Origin: Cryptomeria japonica
Lineage: Eukaryota; Streptophyta; Pinopsida; Cupressales; Cupressaceae
Assembly: GCF_030272615.1 (NCBI RefSeq)
Contig: NC_081414.1
Location: forward strand, 234,348,733-234,412,732
Length of the DNA stretch: 64,000 nucleotides
Direction of reading: 5' to 3'
Part shown: positions 48,600 to 61,506 of the stretch, piece after piece
Layout of the letters: each line of letters starts with the position of its first letter
How positions within the stretch are numbered: position 1 is the first letter of the stretch
Notes under the pieces: model-generated
What the model saw: the letters and a program-made list of their open reading frames with translations, nothing else
Database searches by the model: none
What the model was told of the DNA's origin: nothing
Made by a program: the position numbers and the translations under genes

Positions 48600-51092
48600 T
48601 GTAATGCCCCACCAGGAAACCCCGAAGGGATTAAGCCATAACACAAGAATAGAGTGCAATAATTTTTTTTTTAAATTAAACACATCATTAAGATACAACA
48701 AGATATCCAAGTTCAGATTACACAACGGAAGACATCAACTAACACCTATAGAGTTTCCCAACGCGATTACTTAATTCCACAATTCACTTAACTCACACTA
48801 ATAAATCCAATAAGTTGATTATCTTATAACAAGATAATTCTTAAACAAGGATAATTTCTTTCAAAAGATGAAAATATAATTCACAAGATAAGGTTCATCC
48901 ATTAAGATTTATCTATATCCTTCATTCATACTTTTCATTAGAATTTAAGTCATGCATCTAATTTAACAACACACTTGAATTTTATCATAAACAAATGAGA
49001 TATTTCCATGCACACTTAATTTCCTTAACAATAACTGAATGCATTCTATTGCTCTAATCTACAATCTACCATGATCCCATTTCAACATTTAAAAGACGAC
49101 TGCATACATGCATTTAAGATTAATTTCTTCTAACCCACTTATACATTCTATCAAAACGTCATCCATACATGCTAACACTAAACATGAAACATAGGAACAA
49201 AAGCATCACATAACACCAAGATGATCTCGGAGTTCACCCCTAAAGGGCTACATCTCTAGGTCTACTCAACTGCAAGACCCCTCTGATAATTAATAAAGTT
49301 AAGAATACATGAGGTTCTCATTATTTACAATCCTGCCATCAAGGCGAAACATAACCAATATACAAACGACCACATTGGTCAATAAATACATAAACGATCC
49401 CTGAAAAGGAAAGGATCCAACTGAACATAATCAAGCAAATACAAAGGTCCACTGGAGCATCAGCAAAACTAAGTCATCACCACCCAAGGTCTAACATGAA
49501 ACCAGGTACTCATAAGGGCATAGACAACAAGACAACTCCACAAACGTGCTCCTACCAAGACAATACAACAACGCACTAGTGAACATAAGGGACAAGTGTC
49601 ATCACACAACCTGGTATGGCTACTCTTGCAGGTCTTCATGGGTTCCGGCTCCATACACTGGGTTACCTCGGCAACCTAATCCGAACCTCCGGCCCATCCA
49701 AGCCTCATGTGGACCCACACATCCTTTCGTGAAGACAAGGATGATGGTTTGCTATTTCAGGCCTTCTCACTGCATGTCGAGTATGTACTAGCACTCATCC
49801 CATGTGTGAGGCACAATTTTCTTACTTACCGATTAACATTCTAATCTACTGTTAGGTTATCACTTATTAGACTCACTTTTGATGGGTTACCCAATAGCCA
49901 CTTTGGGCGTGACCCCCAATCAAAAGCCACTTTCCCATATGACACTAGACTATACTCAAACGAACTCATAACCAAGGAATACACATGGTCAAGCGAAACG
50001 GAGTTCAAAATGAAGGGAACAACCATTTGGTCAAACACCACTTCATAAGAGGTGCACTGACTGACGACACTCTAACTAGAGACCTGACCAACTATGGTCA
50101 ACCACAAGTCATCTTTCGACACCCACATAAAGGATATGACCAAATACAACACCAACACAAAACAACAGTCAAACTCGAGACCAAAGACTAAAACAGGTAC
50201 CCCAAATCAATCCATGTGACAGGGTCCAATCAAACAATTCAGGGCTTGCCATTACATAAGAAAAAGCGAATACAGAAATGAAATTTGTATAGGCAACAAT
50301 TTGAAGATACAATCTTTTTCCAAATCGGTTTAAACATTAAATGTCGATCAAATTTTCTAAATGATCTAAGTTAGATTGCAGTTATCTACCTCATCTAGGT
50401 ACAATTCGTTCTTGGTTTTCTAACTCCCTAAGGTTCATAAGCATCGAACATACATAAATACACCATTATGAGTTCTTAAACCAAGTTCACATGAATATAA
50501 TTAAATAACCATTAAGCAACAAAATATGATATTACTCTTCAAATAAAACATCATTGTCATGTTGGTTCGAAAATAACTGCCCAAGTTCATCTTTCCATAA
50601 CCAAGTTAACCTTTTTCGATTAAGGAAATATACATTTAAAAGAACCAAAAATAGAGATAGTTTGTTCCCAACTTAACAATTATTTCCTTACGCATATATA
50701 TAGAGAGGTACCAAAATTAACTATTAATTAATATATATTTATTAATCCGTGATTAATAAAATATAAACAATTAATAATTAATAACAAAATAACAAATTAA
50801 GTATCTAATTAGAAAAATATGCCTTACTAATAAAATACAATTTGAAAATTAATTAAAGTATATTGACACTTATACAATTAATTAATTACAAACTAATCAT
50901 AATTTATTAATTGAATGCCATATTTAAACTTTATTAAAACTTAATTTTAAAAATTTACATTTAATAATAAAAAATTATTATTATATATTTTTTTTATTAA
51001 AAAAAATATATTAAAAAAAAACACTTTTTTACGAAAAGAATATAAGTATGGGGGGAGGGTACCCAAGTGGACCCCCATGTGGGCCCCCCCCT

Positions 51093-51216
51093 TGGTAGCT
51101 CACGCTGCCCAAAGGTAGCACTGCTACCCAAAGGTAGCAGGCACTGTCCTTAGGCAGCGCTGCTACCCAAAGGTAGCAGTTGCTACTAAGGGCAGCGATG
51201 CTACCTGAGGGAACAC
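51093..51216. repeat. GC-rich palindromic repeats in the solo LTR
   Basis: GCTGCTACCCAAAGGTAGCA-like palindromic units recur four to five times, for example CTGCTACCCAAAGGTAGCAG twice. Different sequence from the gypsy array at 34171, but the same design: GC-rich hairpin units in an AT-rich LTR. Confidence 0.8.
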
Positions 51217-51228
51217 ACAAAACCCCTC

Positions 51229-51275
51229 CACGTGGTGGGGGAAACTCTGCCACGTGGGAGGGTATGCTATAAATA
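51229..51275. promoter_or_regulatory. Two G-boxes and a TATA-like site in the solo LTR
   Basis: CACGTG occurs at 51229-51234 and 51251-51256, each in a CCACGTGG-type context, and TATAAATA at 51268-51275. The G-box is palindromic, so it reads either way. The TATA match is on the plus strand, opposite to the LTR orientation inferred here. Function is only suggested. Confidence 0.4.
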
Positions 51276-51369
51276 TTTTTTAATATTTTTTTTTTAATAA
51301 ATTTGCTTTTACAAATTTAATCAAAACACAGCAAAATACATTCTCAGGAGAGACTAAAAAGAAAATTAA

Positions 51370-51473
<104 letters not shown>

Positions 51474-52893
51474 GTATTCTTTTTGATTTAGAAAACTATG
51501 AGTTTTCCAATATTGGCAATATCAAATACTCAGATCCGGAAAACCAACAACATATTGGCCAAATAAGATTGATTAACATCCATATATCCAAACACAGATA
51601 GATATCTCTGATTAAAACTTGAATTTGAAAGCATTAATTTAGAATTTTATCAAAATTTCCTTGTAACCAGCCAATCTCAAGTTTATTTTGATTTTAAAAC
51701 AATCAGAGCAACCATAATCTAAACTTGGAATGGAAATAGAACAAAAGGGGATTGGATTGGAATTAAAATTGCAACTGTTTCATTTCCCCCAAATATATGA
51801 GATTTTTTTTAATCTTCACAAACATAATTCTTCAAAAATCCAAAACTAATTCTTTAAAACAAGAAGCCAATGAAATAAACCAGAGGCTTACCTGGCTCAG
51901 CAATCCTGGCAAGATTGAAGAAGAGCCCAATTCTCCAGCTCAAGAAATTCTTTCTCCTCCCAAAACCCCCAAATTTTTCCATCCCAAAATATTTTTCAAC
52001 AAAAAATCAATCTCCTCTATTTTTCCAAAAACCTAGGTTAAATGGGAGAAGTTTGACCAAAAATTTTATTTTTGGATTTAAAATTTTTATTTAAAATAAA
52101 TCACAAAAATCATTCTTTTAAACTATATCCATAAATTAAACTTGCTTTTCAATTTAAAATTGATTTTCTCAAATAATTGAAATTAACCTTTCTATTTCAA
52201 AATGCCAACAAAATTAAATTAATTCTATTTCAATTAAATTTAAATATTTCTTTTCATAAGCATAAACAGAATATATATTTAATATTTAAATTTAACCATT
52301 TAATTGAACTTGCTCCCAATTTAAATCGAGCAATTCAAATTAACGATACTCGCATAAAGAAACCCTATGTAATTTAGTCCATTAATCTTTAATGCACAAA
52401 CACATATTTAATCAAATTAAATACTAAGGACTAATTACTCAATTTAACCATACACACAAAACACGCAACCCAAAAAGCCAAACAGACAGACGACCCGCAT
52501 ACCCAACCAAAGGGAATAATAACAACGACTGACGACACTCACTTGAGCATGACTATGGTCAAACGAGGGTCTTATGACCACCTAATCCAAATTCTAAGGA
52601 CCAAAGAGGTACACTCAAACCTGCAAATTTAGGCGGAGACGAACCTTGCACCCATGCGGCACTGTACTTGAAATCTCTTGCAACCAAGAGTCATACATGC
52701 ATACATATATAAATTTAATGAAATTGTTAGCCCGAGATTAATAACACGAAATAGGAAAACTAATCAACTTGCATACCAATTGGTGCGAAAACCACATTAA
52801 TAGATATGCACTAAATCAAAACATCTGACTATAACATTATATTATGATAAACTACTGCGAGATTTAGAAATTAATTAGGGCAATGGTACTACA

Positions 52894-52898
52894 ACAAA
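52894..52898. repeat. Target-site duplication of the solo LTR (right)
   Basis: ACAAA, identical to 48595-48599. Confidence 0.85.
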
Positions 52899-53767
52899 TA
52901 TGCATTTATATCATTTGTAAAAAATGAGACAAAGTAAAGGTCTAAAAGTGCATGTTATGTTTTCTATTAAAGATGAATAAAGGTCTCCTTGTTTTATTTA
53001 GCAACAAATAATTTTATGTTGCTTGGTAATGGAGTGTAGAGGTAATTAGTCTTTTTTCCTCTAAAATCTACATAAGGTAATTTGCAAAATTTGATGAAAT
53101 GTGTATACAGTTTAATTTGCTTTCAATTAATTAAAAAAAAGTGTGATTTAGTAACACTAACCTTTGAAATCTATAAAAAAAATTAATTGGAAAATTTCTT
53201 TCTAATCTTTAGATTCTTTCAAAAATAAGTGTTTAGCGTAAAAATTAATGCACTTGATAAAAATGTATGTTTCTGAATCTTTTAACTTGTTTCTAAATGT
53301 GATTGTTCTTAGAAGTGTAATGGGGATTGCTTCAATATTAGTCAAGTCCCTTTAAGAGAACAAGATGTTAAAATCATGCTAACAATTCAAAGTCTATTGT
53401 GCTAATGAACTAGTGTAGGACAAAGATGTAATTTCAACCTCCAAGTGCTTTTGAAATGAATATATCTTTTGTGTGATTTTGTGATCGCCCAATTGTCTCG
53501 TTGAATTAGGATGGCTAAGGACTACCCTTAAATACAAGTTAATAACCACAAAATTCAAAGTTATGCAACACAAGACAATGGTATATTGACTTGTATTCAA
53601 AAGGATAGGTTTTGATGAATGAGATCTAAACTTTCAATAAGGTGGACCAAGGCTACGCCGCATGGTATAGTATTAGGTGATAGATAACCTTGGGATATAG
53701 AACAATCCATACTAAGGTGGTTTGTAATGAAAATTCGTTAATGAATTCTAAGTAATTTTTTACTTAT

Positions 53768-53989
53768 TTAGTGATTTGTTTCTGGATTCGATTGTGTATA
53801 CCAATTTTTTCATCAATGTTTTGAATCACACTCTATGATTCATCATCAAGATGAACAAGAATACCAAAGAGTTTGATTTTTCATCTCCTTGATATTCTTG
53901 TTCATCTTGATGATGAATCACACAGTGTGATTCAAAATGTTGATAAAAAAATTGGTATACAAAATCGAATCCAGAAATAAATCACTGAA
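53768..53989. mobile_element. Hairpin element (foldback/MITE)
   Basis: Arms 53768-53872 and 53885-53989 are inverted copies about 90% identical by eye, separated by roughly 12 bases. Outer ends are TTAGTGATTTGTTTCTGG and the complement of CCAGAAATAAATCACTGAA. The right arm also holds the perfect palindrome GAATCACACTGTGTGATTC. It sits in a tandem-array unit that is otherwise continuous. Confidence 0.85.
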
Positions 53990-54720
53990 TATTAGAATGG
54001 ATTGTGGAAATCTAATAACACTAAATTTTGACTTGTCCACCAAATATATCAAACTAAGTAATACAAGTACTTATTTATGCCATATATGAATATAGAACCT
54101 ATTTTTCTTCTTACACTTTTTTTTCTTGATTAAAATTATGTTTTAAAATGTGAATATGACAGTGATACTTTTAAAGATCATTTATTTATTTCTATTAAGG
54201 ATGAATAAAAGTTTCCTTGTTTTATTTCATAACTAGTTACATTATGTTATTTAGTAATGGAGTGTAGAGATAAATAGCCTTATTTGTCTAAGAGCCAAAT
54301 AAAGTGATATGTACAATCTTATAAAATATTTAAACAATATAAGTTGCTTTCAATCTATTTAAAAAGGTGTGATTTAGTAATGCTAACCCTTGCAATCTTT
54401 GGACTCTTTCTAATCAAAATTTCTTTCCAGTCTTTAGATTCTTTCAAGAATAAGAATTTAGGAAGAAAAATGAAGTTCAAAAATAAAAGTTTTTTTTTGA
54501 AACACCTTACTTATAGAAAGAATATTTTGAATTTAAAATCAAATTTAATTATATAAATTATTGATTCAATAAATATTTAGATTCAAAATAAAAAATGTTT
54601 ATGAACTAATTAACTTAAACATATGTTATGTCATTATACAATACATATAATGAAAAAATAAACTTCAACCTCAAATTACAAATTTTTATTACCCAACATG
54701 TTTTCATAATATAAAATTTT

Positions 54721-55964
54721 CACTAAATCACTAACAAACTAATATACTTTTTTAAAGCTCTTCTCCTTAATTAAAGTCTATTTTAAAATGTGAAATCTAA
54801 CCAACATGACTGTTTATGCCAAGAGAGACTATACTATAATGAGATATGGGGTTGTAAAAGTTATAATAACATTCTTTCCCGAGATAATAAATAATTATTA
54901 CACTTGGAGGAGATGATTTAAAAAATTATCTATAAAAAGTAAATATTACATAGTAGTGCTTGAATAATTTATGACCCCCTTAATAATAATTATATTAATA
55001 GAATATTAAAATGCAAATAAAATATGTTAAAAACATATTTGATTTGAAAATTGATTTGTGGAATGTGAAATATGAATATTTTTCTATTATTTAAAAGTCA
55101 ATTTATTTATAAAAAAAAATTAGAACATATAATGATCATTGGTACATATTTTGATTCAAAAAGTAAAATTGAACTCATAGAATTTGGTATTTCTTATTAA
55201 AAAAATTCACATTTCAAGTACTATCAGATATATCTTTCTATTTGTTTTGAAATAATTATACAATATCAACATATCTTAAATATTGGTTTCTTTGTCTTTA
55301 TGATTGATATAGCTTGTGACATCCAACCAAATACAATTATTTAAGACATTTAAGCTAGTTAGTTTTCGACATAGATGAGCCAACTTCATATGTAAGAGCT
55401 AAAGTAAGTAGTTATCACATTATTTAATTATATAAATGAAATATATGAATATCTATAAAACTTCTATACACCTATACAAATCATATTCGTAGTCACTACT
55501 TCAATAACCTATGCTTAAAGTGTTGCTTCATATCTATATTCCATATAGTCTATGATAATTCATTTTAGAAACATAAAAGGAAATTTATATAAAGGCATAT
55601 ACACAAAAATATGAGTTTGGGTTATTAAATCTAGCCTAGGAAATATTAATGAAAAAATCATCAAAAGAAAATGTTGTCTTATGAATTGATATTGAACTCT
55701 ATTTAAATACAAAGCAAATATATTTTTTTCTTAATTTAAAAAAATTAAAAACACAAATTAAAATGTCTATTGATACCTGATATTGATAGCTTAATTTAAT
55801 GAAATGTATAATACAAATAATACACAAATTCTATTTCTTTCCAAGATAGATTCATAATTAAGTAGTGACCTAATCAAATACAACATTTGAAATTAAAATC
55901 AATTGTACCTCTTACTTATAATGAAGTTTAATATAGTCTATTGTAGAATATTAATATTTCCTTG
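54721..55964. other. AT-rich region, nothing recognised
   Basis: No reading frame above about 65 codons and no repeat or motif visible on either strand. Confidence 0.5.
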
Positions 55965-56790
55965 AAGCACTAGTTTGTTTTTGAATAAGGAAAAGAAGGT
56001 TTTGAGGGGACCCTAAACAACAGGTTTTAAGGGGACCCAAAACCCCCTGGATGAACCAACATCCAGCTCCTAGCAAGAAATAGCTAATCAAAAGATATAC
56101 AATGAATCCATACAACCAACCACCAGTGAAACGCCAGCCACCTGACAACAGAGAACACTACAAATCAAGCTAGTCTACAACAAGACTCTGAGGGTTTTGA
56201 CTGGCACCCACAACCACAAAATAGGGTTTTAGATAGGCTCCCTCAACCTGAAAGACACATAGGGGTTTGACTAGCACCCACAACCATACAAGAGGGTTTT
56301 AACTAGGATCCCACAACCTGTCCAAGCACCAAGGATTTTTCAGGATCCCCTACCCATATACAAAAAAATCAGGTAGCAAAAGGCTATCATGTCCCTTACC
56401 CAAAAACAAACATAAACTAAGATGGGCCCTTCAAAACTGTCAGCATCCATCCAAAGATAAGCAAGAGGGTTTTGAAAGGCTCCCCTAACCTTCGCATTGG
56501 GCTTTACAGTAGCTCCCAAAACCAAAGAGGGATTTTGAAAGGCTTCCCTAATCTTAAAATTGGGTTTTGAAATGGCTCCCAGAATCGCATCAAAGGGTTT
56601 TGAAGTGGTACCCTCAATCACCTTGAGCTGAAGCAGAGGCCTAAATAAGATAGTATCCATACAAACAAATGTCACCACGCTCTCCACCTCTATAGAAGAA
56701 CACATGAAAGAGAGCTTGAAAGCAGAGATCCATCAACCAGAAAATCACTTGGCTCAAGAGAAAGACCCTCCAAAACTAGAAGCTTTTCAA
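55965..56790 (-). repeat. Minisatellite-bearing sequence, probable LINE 3' end
   Basis: About eleven spaced copies of GGGTTTTGA..GGCTCCC..AACC lie between 55997 and 56620. On the minus strand they read GGTT..GGGAGCC..TCAAAACCC. The last two (GGGGACCCTAAAAC type) are followed on the minus strand by CTTTTCCTTATTCAAAAACAA, an A-rich end, which suggests the 3' tail of a minus-strand LINE truncated at its 5' side. No coding domain is present, and target duplications were not found. Confidence 0.45.
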
Positions 56791-57096
56791 ATTTAAGATG
56801 ATTGCTATTTTAAGTTTTATGTCATGTTCTATTCAAATAGTAAGTAGGAGCTTCTAAAGGTCTTCCAACAAATGTGATGCTTCTGATTTCATTTTCAAAC
56901 TTTAAATTCCAATAAAAACTAATAGTATGGATTTCATTGTACTAGTTTACAAGCATATTGCATGAAAAATCTTTACTCAACCCACAATTCATTTTGTACG
57001 GTATATTCACATTTTAATTGAAAAGTTGATATCTTATTGATAGAGTCATAAGTAATTGTCTTTTAAAATATCTTCTCAACTCAAAATTTCTTTTAG

Positions 57097-57336
57097 ACTA
57101 TACTACAAACATTGATCAATGACTTAAAAGAAATTAGAAACAAAAGAAAAATACTCATAACTCTGCGTAATAGAATAGAATATGAACCATCTGATAGACT
57201 GCTAAAGGTCCAGTTGAAAAAATATCTTTTCAAATGTCTGCAGAGTCTGTTCAGTCAGAAAAGGGTTAAGAGTGAAGAGCATCAGAGTTCAATAAAATCT
57301 GAGATCAGGTGCCTCAAAATGGGGAGTATAGAATAG
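57097..57336 (+). CDS. Possible terminal exon of an unidentified host gene
   Basis: A good 3' splice site, CAAAATTTCTTTTAG, ends at 57096 with an in-frame stop at the acceptor itself. An 80-codon frame follows to TAG 57334-57336. The product is Lys/Arg/Glu-rich and lacks an initiating ATG at its head: NDLKEIRNKRKILITLRNRI, then RLLKVQLKKYLFKCLQSLF, a likely helical segment. It is less AT-rich than its surroundings and resembles no retroelement domain that I know. It could be the last exon of a gene with very long introns, a captured fragment, or chance. No family recognised. Confidence 0.3.
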   Translation, partial: TILQTLINDLKEIRNKRKILITLRNRIEYEPSDRLLKVQLKKYLFKCLQSLFSQKRVKSEEHQSSIKSEIRCLKMGSIE

Positions 57337-58641
57337 GCATGCAGATGAACTGCATTTACCAAATGTAGTCTTATGGAATTGTTGGTTACTGTCACTTTTG
57401 CATTGAAAAGCTTTTAAAAACATGCTAAATATGGCCGGGATTGTTGACCATCAGCACTTAGTCTTCCATGCGTGGTTGTTTTTGACAGCTTCCCTGACCA
57501 TTTTTATCTGTGGGTTCTGTCACCTTCTTCTGTAATATGTATACTAACTTACTTCTTCTGTAATATGTAACCAGGTGCACATGAAATTGGAAATAGTGTA
57601 ATCTTAGCAAATAAGAATGATATAATTCTGAACTGAATTGAGTTGTAAAGGGAAATGATTTTGACAATACTTCTCAAGTGAATTCATTTATAAAGGAAAA
57701 TGATTTTGACAAGACTTATGCACCAGTCTGACATGAGCTATCTGATTGGAGATTGAATTCAATAATGAATGATGCATTTATAGAAGTATATGTCTAATTC
57801 TGGGTGCATATGAAAATGAATTTTAATAGTAATAATGTTTTGATTTATAATTGATTAGTTTTATGTCATGTGTTGAAAGTTAACATGTTATTAAATAAAA
57901 AAGATATTCATTTTCTTAACATCTTGTTATATTAATGACACTATAACAATGTCATTGTCGTTTTATATTAACTTTTTTTTAACTTTTTTTGGATTGTTAA
58001 AATAAGTGAGGCGTAGTAATCATTAAGTACATGAATTTTATTTATAATTTTTATACTTATATTGTTCTATTTCAACTTCTTATTATAGTTTATAGATAAC
58101 ATTCAATTCATCATTTTCTCAACTCATCAATAGAACATTTGTATCTATAGTACATGGTTATCATTTCTATTTTTCCCACATCAACCTATATGTTATGGAT
58201 GCATATATTCTACTATCACAACCTACCCTTGGTTTGCAAGTTTCACTAAGACTTTTTCTCTCTTTTTTTAATTTGTATAATTTTAGGTAAATTGGGTTGT
58301 TGAAATTTTATTCAACTCTCTAGGATATGGTACATCTACTGTGAGCTATTATGCAAATTCAAATACAACAATATTTTAGAAAGTTTGCAAACTAGATAAA
58401 TAAATATAATTGGTACATTACATATGACTATCATGATAAAAAATGTCATATGTAACATATGAATACCTTAATTTACACAATAATTTAGGATATATAATTA
58501 TCATATGTATAATAATCATAACTTCTTCTAATAGTTAGTCCAAACCAATGTGTTTAGAGAACATTAAAATCTACATCAGCAAAGGAGTAACTAGTGTCAA
58601 ATAAAAATTATCACTATCACTATAATCACCAAATTAGTGAA
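57337..58641. other. Non-coding, AT-rich
   Basis: Possible 3' untranslated sequence of the preceding exon at first. CTTCTTCTGTAATATGTA occurs twice (about 57523 and 57553), and AAATGATTTTGACAA twice (about 57653 and 57697). Otherwise nothing recognised. Confidence 0.4.
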
Positions 58642-61500
58642 TGTAACGCCCCACCAAGAAACCCTAGAGGAACAAACTAACATCTCCAAAGAAGAGTGAT
58701 TTTTTTTTTAAAACATTAAATGAATACTTTAAACATTTAAAAAGTTAAGATTGAGTTAACTTGCACAACGGAAATCAACTACTAATTTTTCCCCTAAGGT
58801 TTCTCGACATGGTTACTTATTCTAGCCATACATCATTAAAGGAATTAATCTAAATCAAGATAACATATAATGCATTCATGCACCCCGACAATTTAAATGA
58901 CCAAAGTAATTCCAAGTATTCCATTTAAGCAATTATTGATTCGTACATTTAAATTTCGTAATATAAATATCTTACAAAATTATATTAATTGACAACCATT
59001 AACTACAGTTAATCTTAACACATGCTATGAATTATGAACATGAACATATTCAATAGCATGAGAACAATGTTTTCATTAACTAATATAAAATCCTACCACC
59101 TAAGTAGATCATTTCACTTATATAAGATTTACATCATGATTGCATCATTATTAAAAAATAATTACATCATTGCCATGAAGATGTATTTATACAAAGGTTA
59201 CATCTGATACACAAGTACAATTGATAGATACATAAAGTCAACATCTGAAACATTGATCTGACCAAATCCCAGAGAGCAAGTTGGGACAAGTACAAGGCCA
59301 ATCCAAGCAAGACCGGAACAAAGTCCCCGATGGAAGAAGGCAACTACCACCCGACCATGTGGATCCAAAAGGTCCACCCCCCTGTGCTAGGAGATAGACA
59401 TAAGGCCCTCAAGCAATCAAACAAAGAGCACAACACAAGGGATAAACACACTTCCACCGGGTAACCACAAGAAAAATACACATAAACTAAACTCTGAATA
59501 GGAGTACTCCAGAGGCTACAAAGATAGAGGCAGAACACTAGTGCTCACAAGGGGATAGTGTCATTGCATAGCTTGCTATGGGTTATCCTGGTAGGTATCC
59601 ATAGGCCCTGAACCCATCTTGGGTTATCCCGGTAGCCTCTCCCGACCTCCGACCCCCATATAAGACTCATGCAGACCAAATAAACCTTTCATGAGGACAA
59701 GGTAGTTGGTTTTTCCATTCCAGGCCTTCCACACCTCATCTTGAGCCTAAACGAGCACTCAAGCCATGAGCGAGGCATCCAATTATCTTGTTAAATGTGT
59801 TTAACTACCCAATCCCCTAATACATTAATTAGGTTATCACTTATTAAGGAAACTTCCAATGGGTTATCCTGACAACCACTTTGGGACCCAACCCCTACTT
59901 GGAAGCCACTCCCCCTTATGATACAAAGATACTCAAACCAACCATCATCAAATAAATTATCATAAAATATTCTCATGAGTCTCATAAAAATATCGGAAGC
60001 ACCATTATACCATAAAACAAGTTACTAACCAAATCTTGTATCACATTGCATCTTAATACACATAAACATCATATATAATTCCTTCCAACAAGAGCACAAC
60101 TTGGCTCAATCCCACAAGGAGAGAAATACTATAAAACCAAAAGATTGATAAGCCTCCAAAGCCATTCAAAAGTAAAGCTCACATAGAAAAGATAAGAGCA
60201 TCATATTACTAACAAAAAAGATATAGGTCAATGACCAACCTTTGGAGCCTCAAAGACAAACGGCCAAAACAAGACAAAAGACACTAAACCCCAACACTCA
60301 TTGGTTAAGGTTACTAAACATAAAAGGTCACGAGTTTGATATAATAAAACATCAAAACAATTCCAAAGTCAATAATATTAACATCAACACAAAATTAACT
60401 TGGCCAATTAACTTCTCAAAAAGTTCCAATACAAAAACCACCTTTACTCTAAACCACATTCATTCTCCACTCAAGTATAGCACACAAGAGGTATCATAGG
60501 TGACTAAGATAGGTCAACTTACATTTACAAGACCACCGAATGTAACTGACTAAACCAAACTAACAGGCACTGATACATATATACAAGCACCATCCATCAA
60601 GCACAGTCATAAAAATTACTATAAGCTAAATTTCATTAAACATTACAAGTGATATTAAATAAAACATTGAAAGCACTAAAACACATTTAATTCATTATCC
60701 CAAAATAACCTAAAAAGAAAAACAAATAATTTTGACCAAATAATTAATTACCTGCTTACTTGCAAATTTCCGACATATTAAATCCTAAAAGAACCAAGTA
60801 TACTAAAATATACATATATAACTTCAATTATTTATTTACTACTATAAGAATATAATCAATTTAAAAATTAAATTAAATAATTAACCAATTTAATTAATCA
60901 AGCTTAGTTTAATTGATTTCTTTAATTAGTGGTCACCCAAAATTATACTACGGGGGAGATAAATCACTAAAATCATATTTAAAAAGAACAACAACACCTA
61001 ATAAAGGGAAAAAAAATTATTTTAGACAATAAATCATACCCATAGATTAAAATAAAATTTTCAAATCTTAACAAAACTAGGCAATAAAATTAGAGCAAGA
61101 CAAATTAATAAAAAGCAAAGTGAAATGATTTATTGAAATAATTTAATAATTTATTAATAATACAAACTTAATAATTAAAACGTTGACAATTAAATTTAAT
61201 AATAATTTATCAATGGCAAATATTGCTAAATGTTTCTAGGCACATTAATTTGTTCGCTGTAAATTCAATTAAAATTAAAATTATAAATATAAAATTTTAC
61301 GGACATTATACAAAAATTTAATAATAATAAATTTATAATTTACGGATTAAATCTAAGGCAGATTTAAAATAATAAATAAAAATCATAAATTTAAAACTTC
61401 TTTCCTTGTAAACATATTTAATTAAAACTCTAGAAACTAGTTATAGGCACAACAATGAAAATCCAATGAAATCTCAATTAACAATAAAGATGATTAAAAA
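58642..61500 (-). repeat. LTR related to the solo LTR, right end not seen
   Basis: Begins TGTAACGCCCCACCAAGAAA, like the solo LTR's TGTAATGCCCCACCAGGAAA, and keeps matching blocks. For example CTTTCATGAGGACAAGGTAG and CATTCCAGGCCTTCCACACC at about 59690-59735 correspond to 49724-49775. It therefore has the same minus orientation. The matching right end (CA plus the duplication GTGAA) is not found before the LINE ORF1 at 61507, so the LTR may be broken by that LINE and continue outside the window. Confidence 0.65.
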
Positions 61501-61506
61501 TAGACC

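Noticed and set aside
56340-56705. 121-codon minus-strand frame
   Set aside because: It overlaps the GGGTTTTGA minisatellite; the repeated peptide pieces (KPN..., AFQNP) reflect the DNA repeat.
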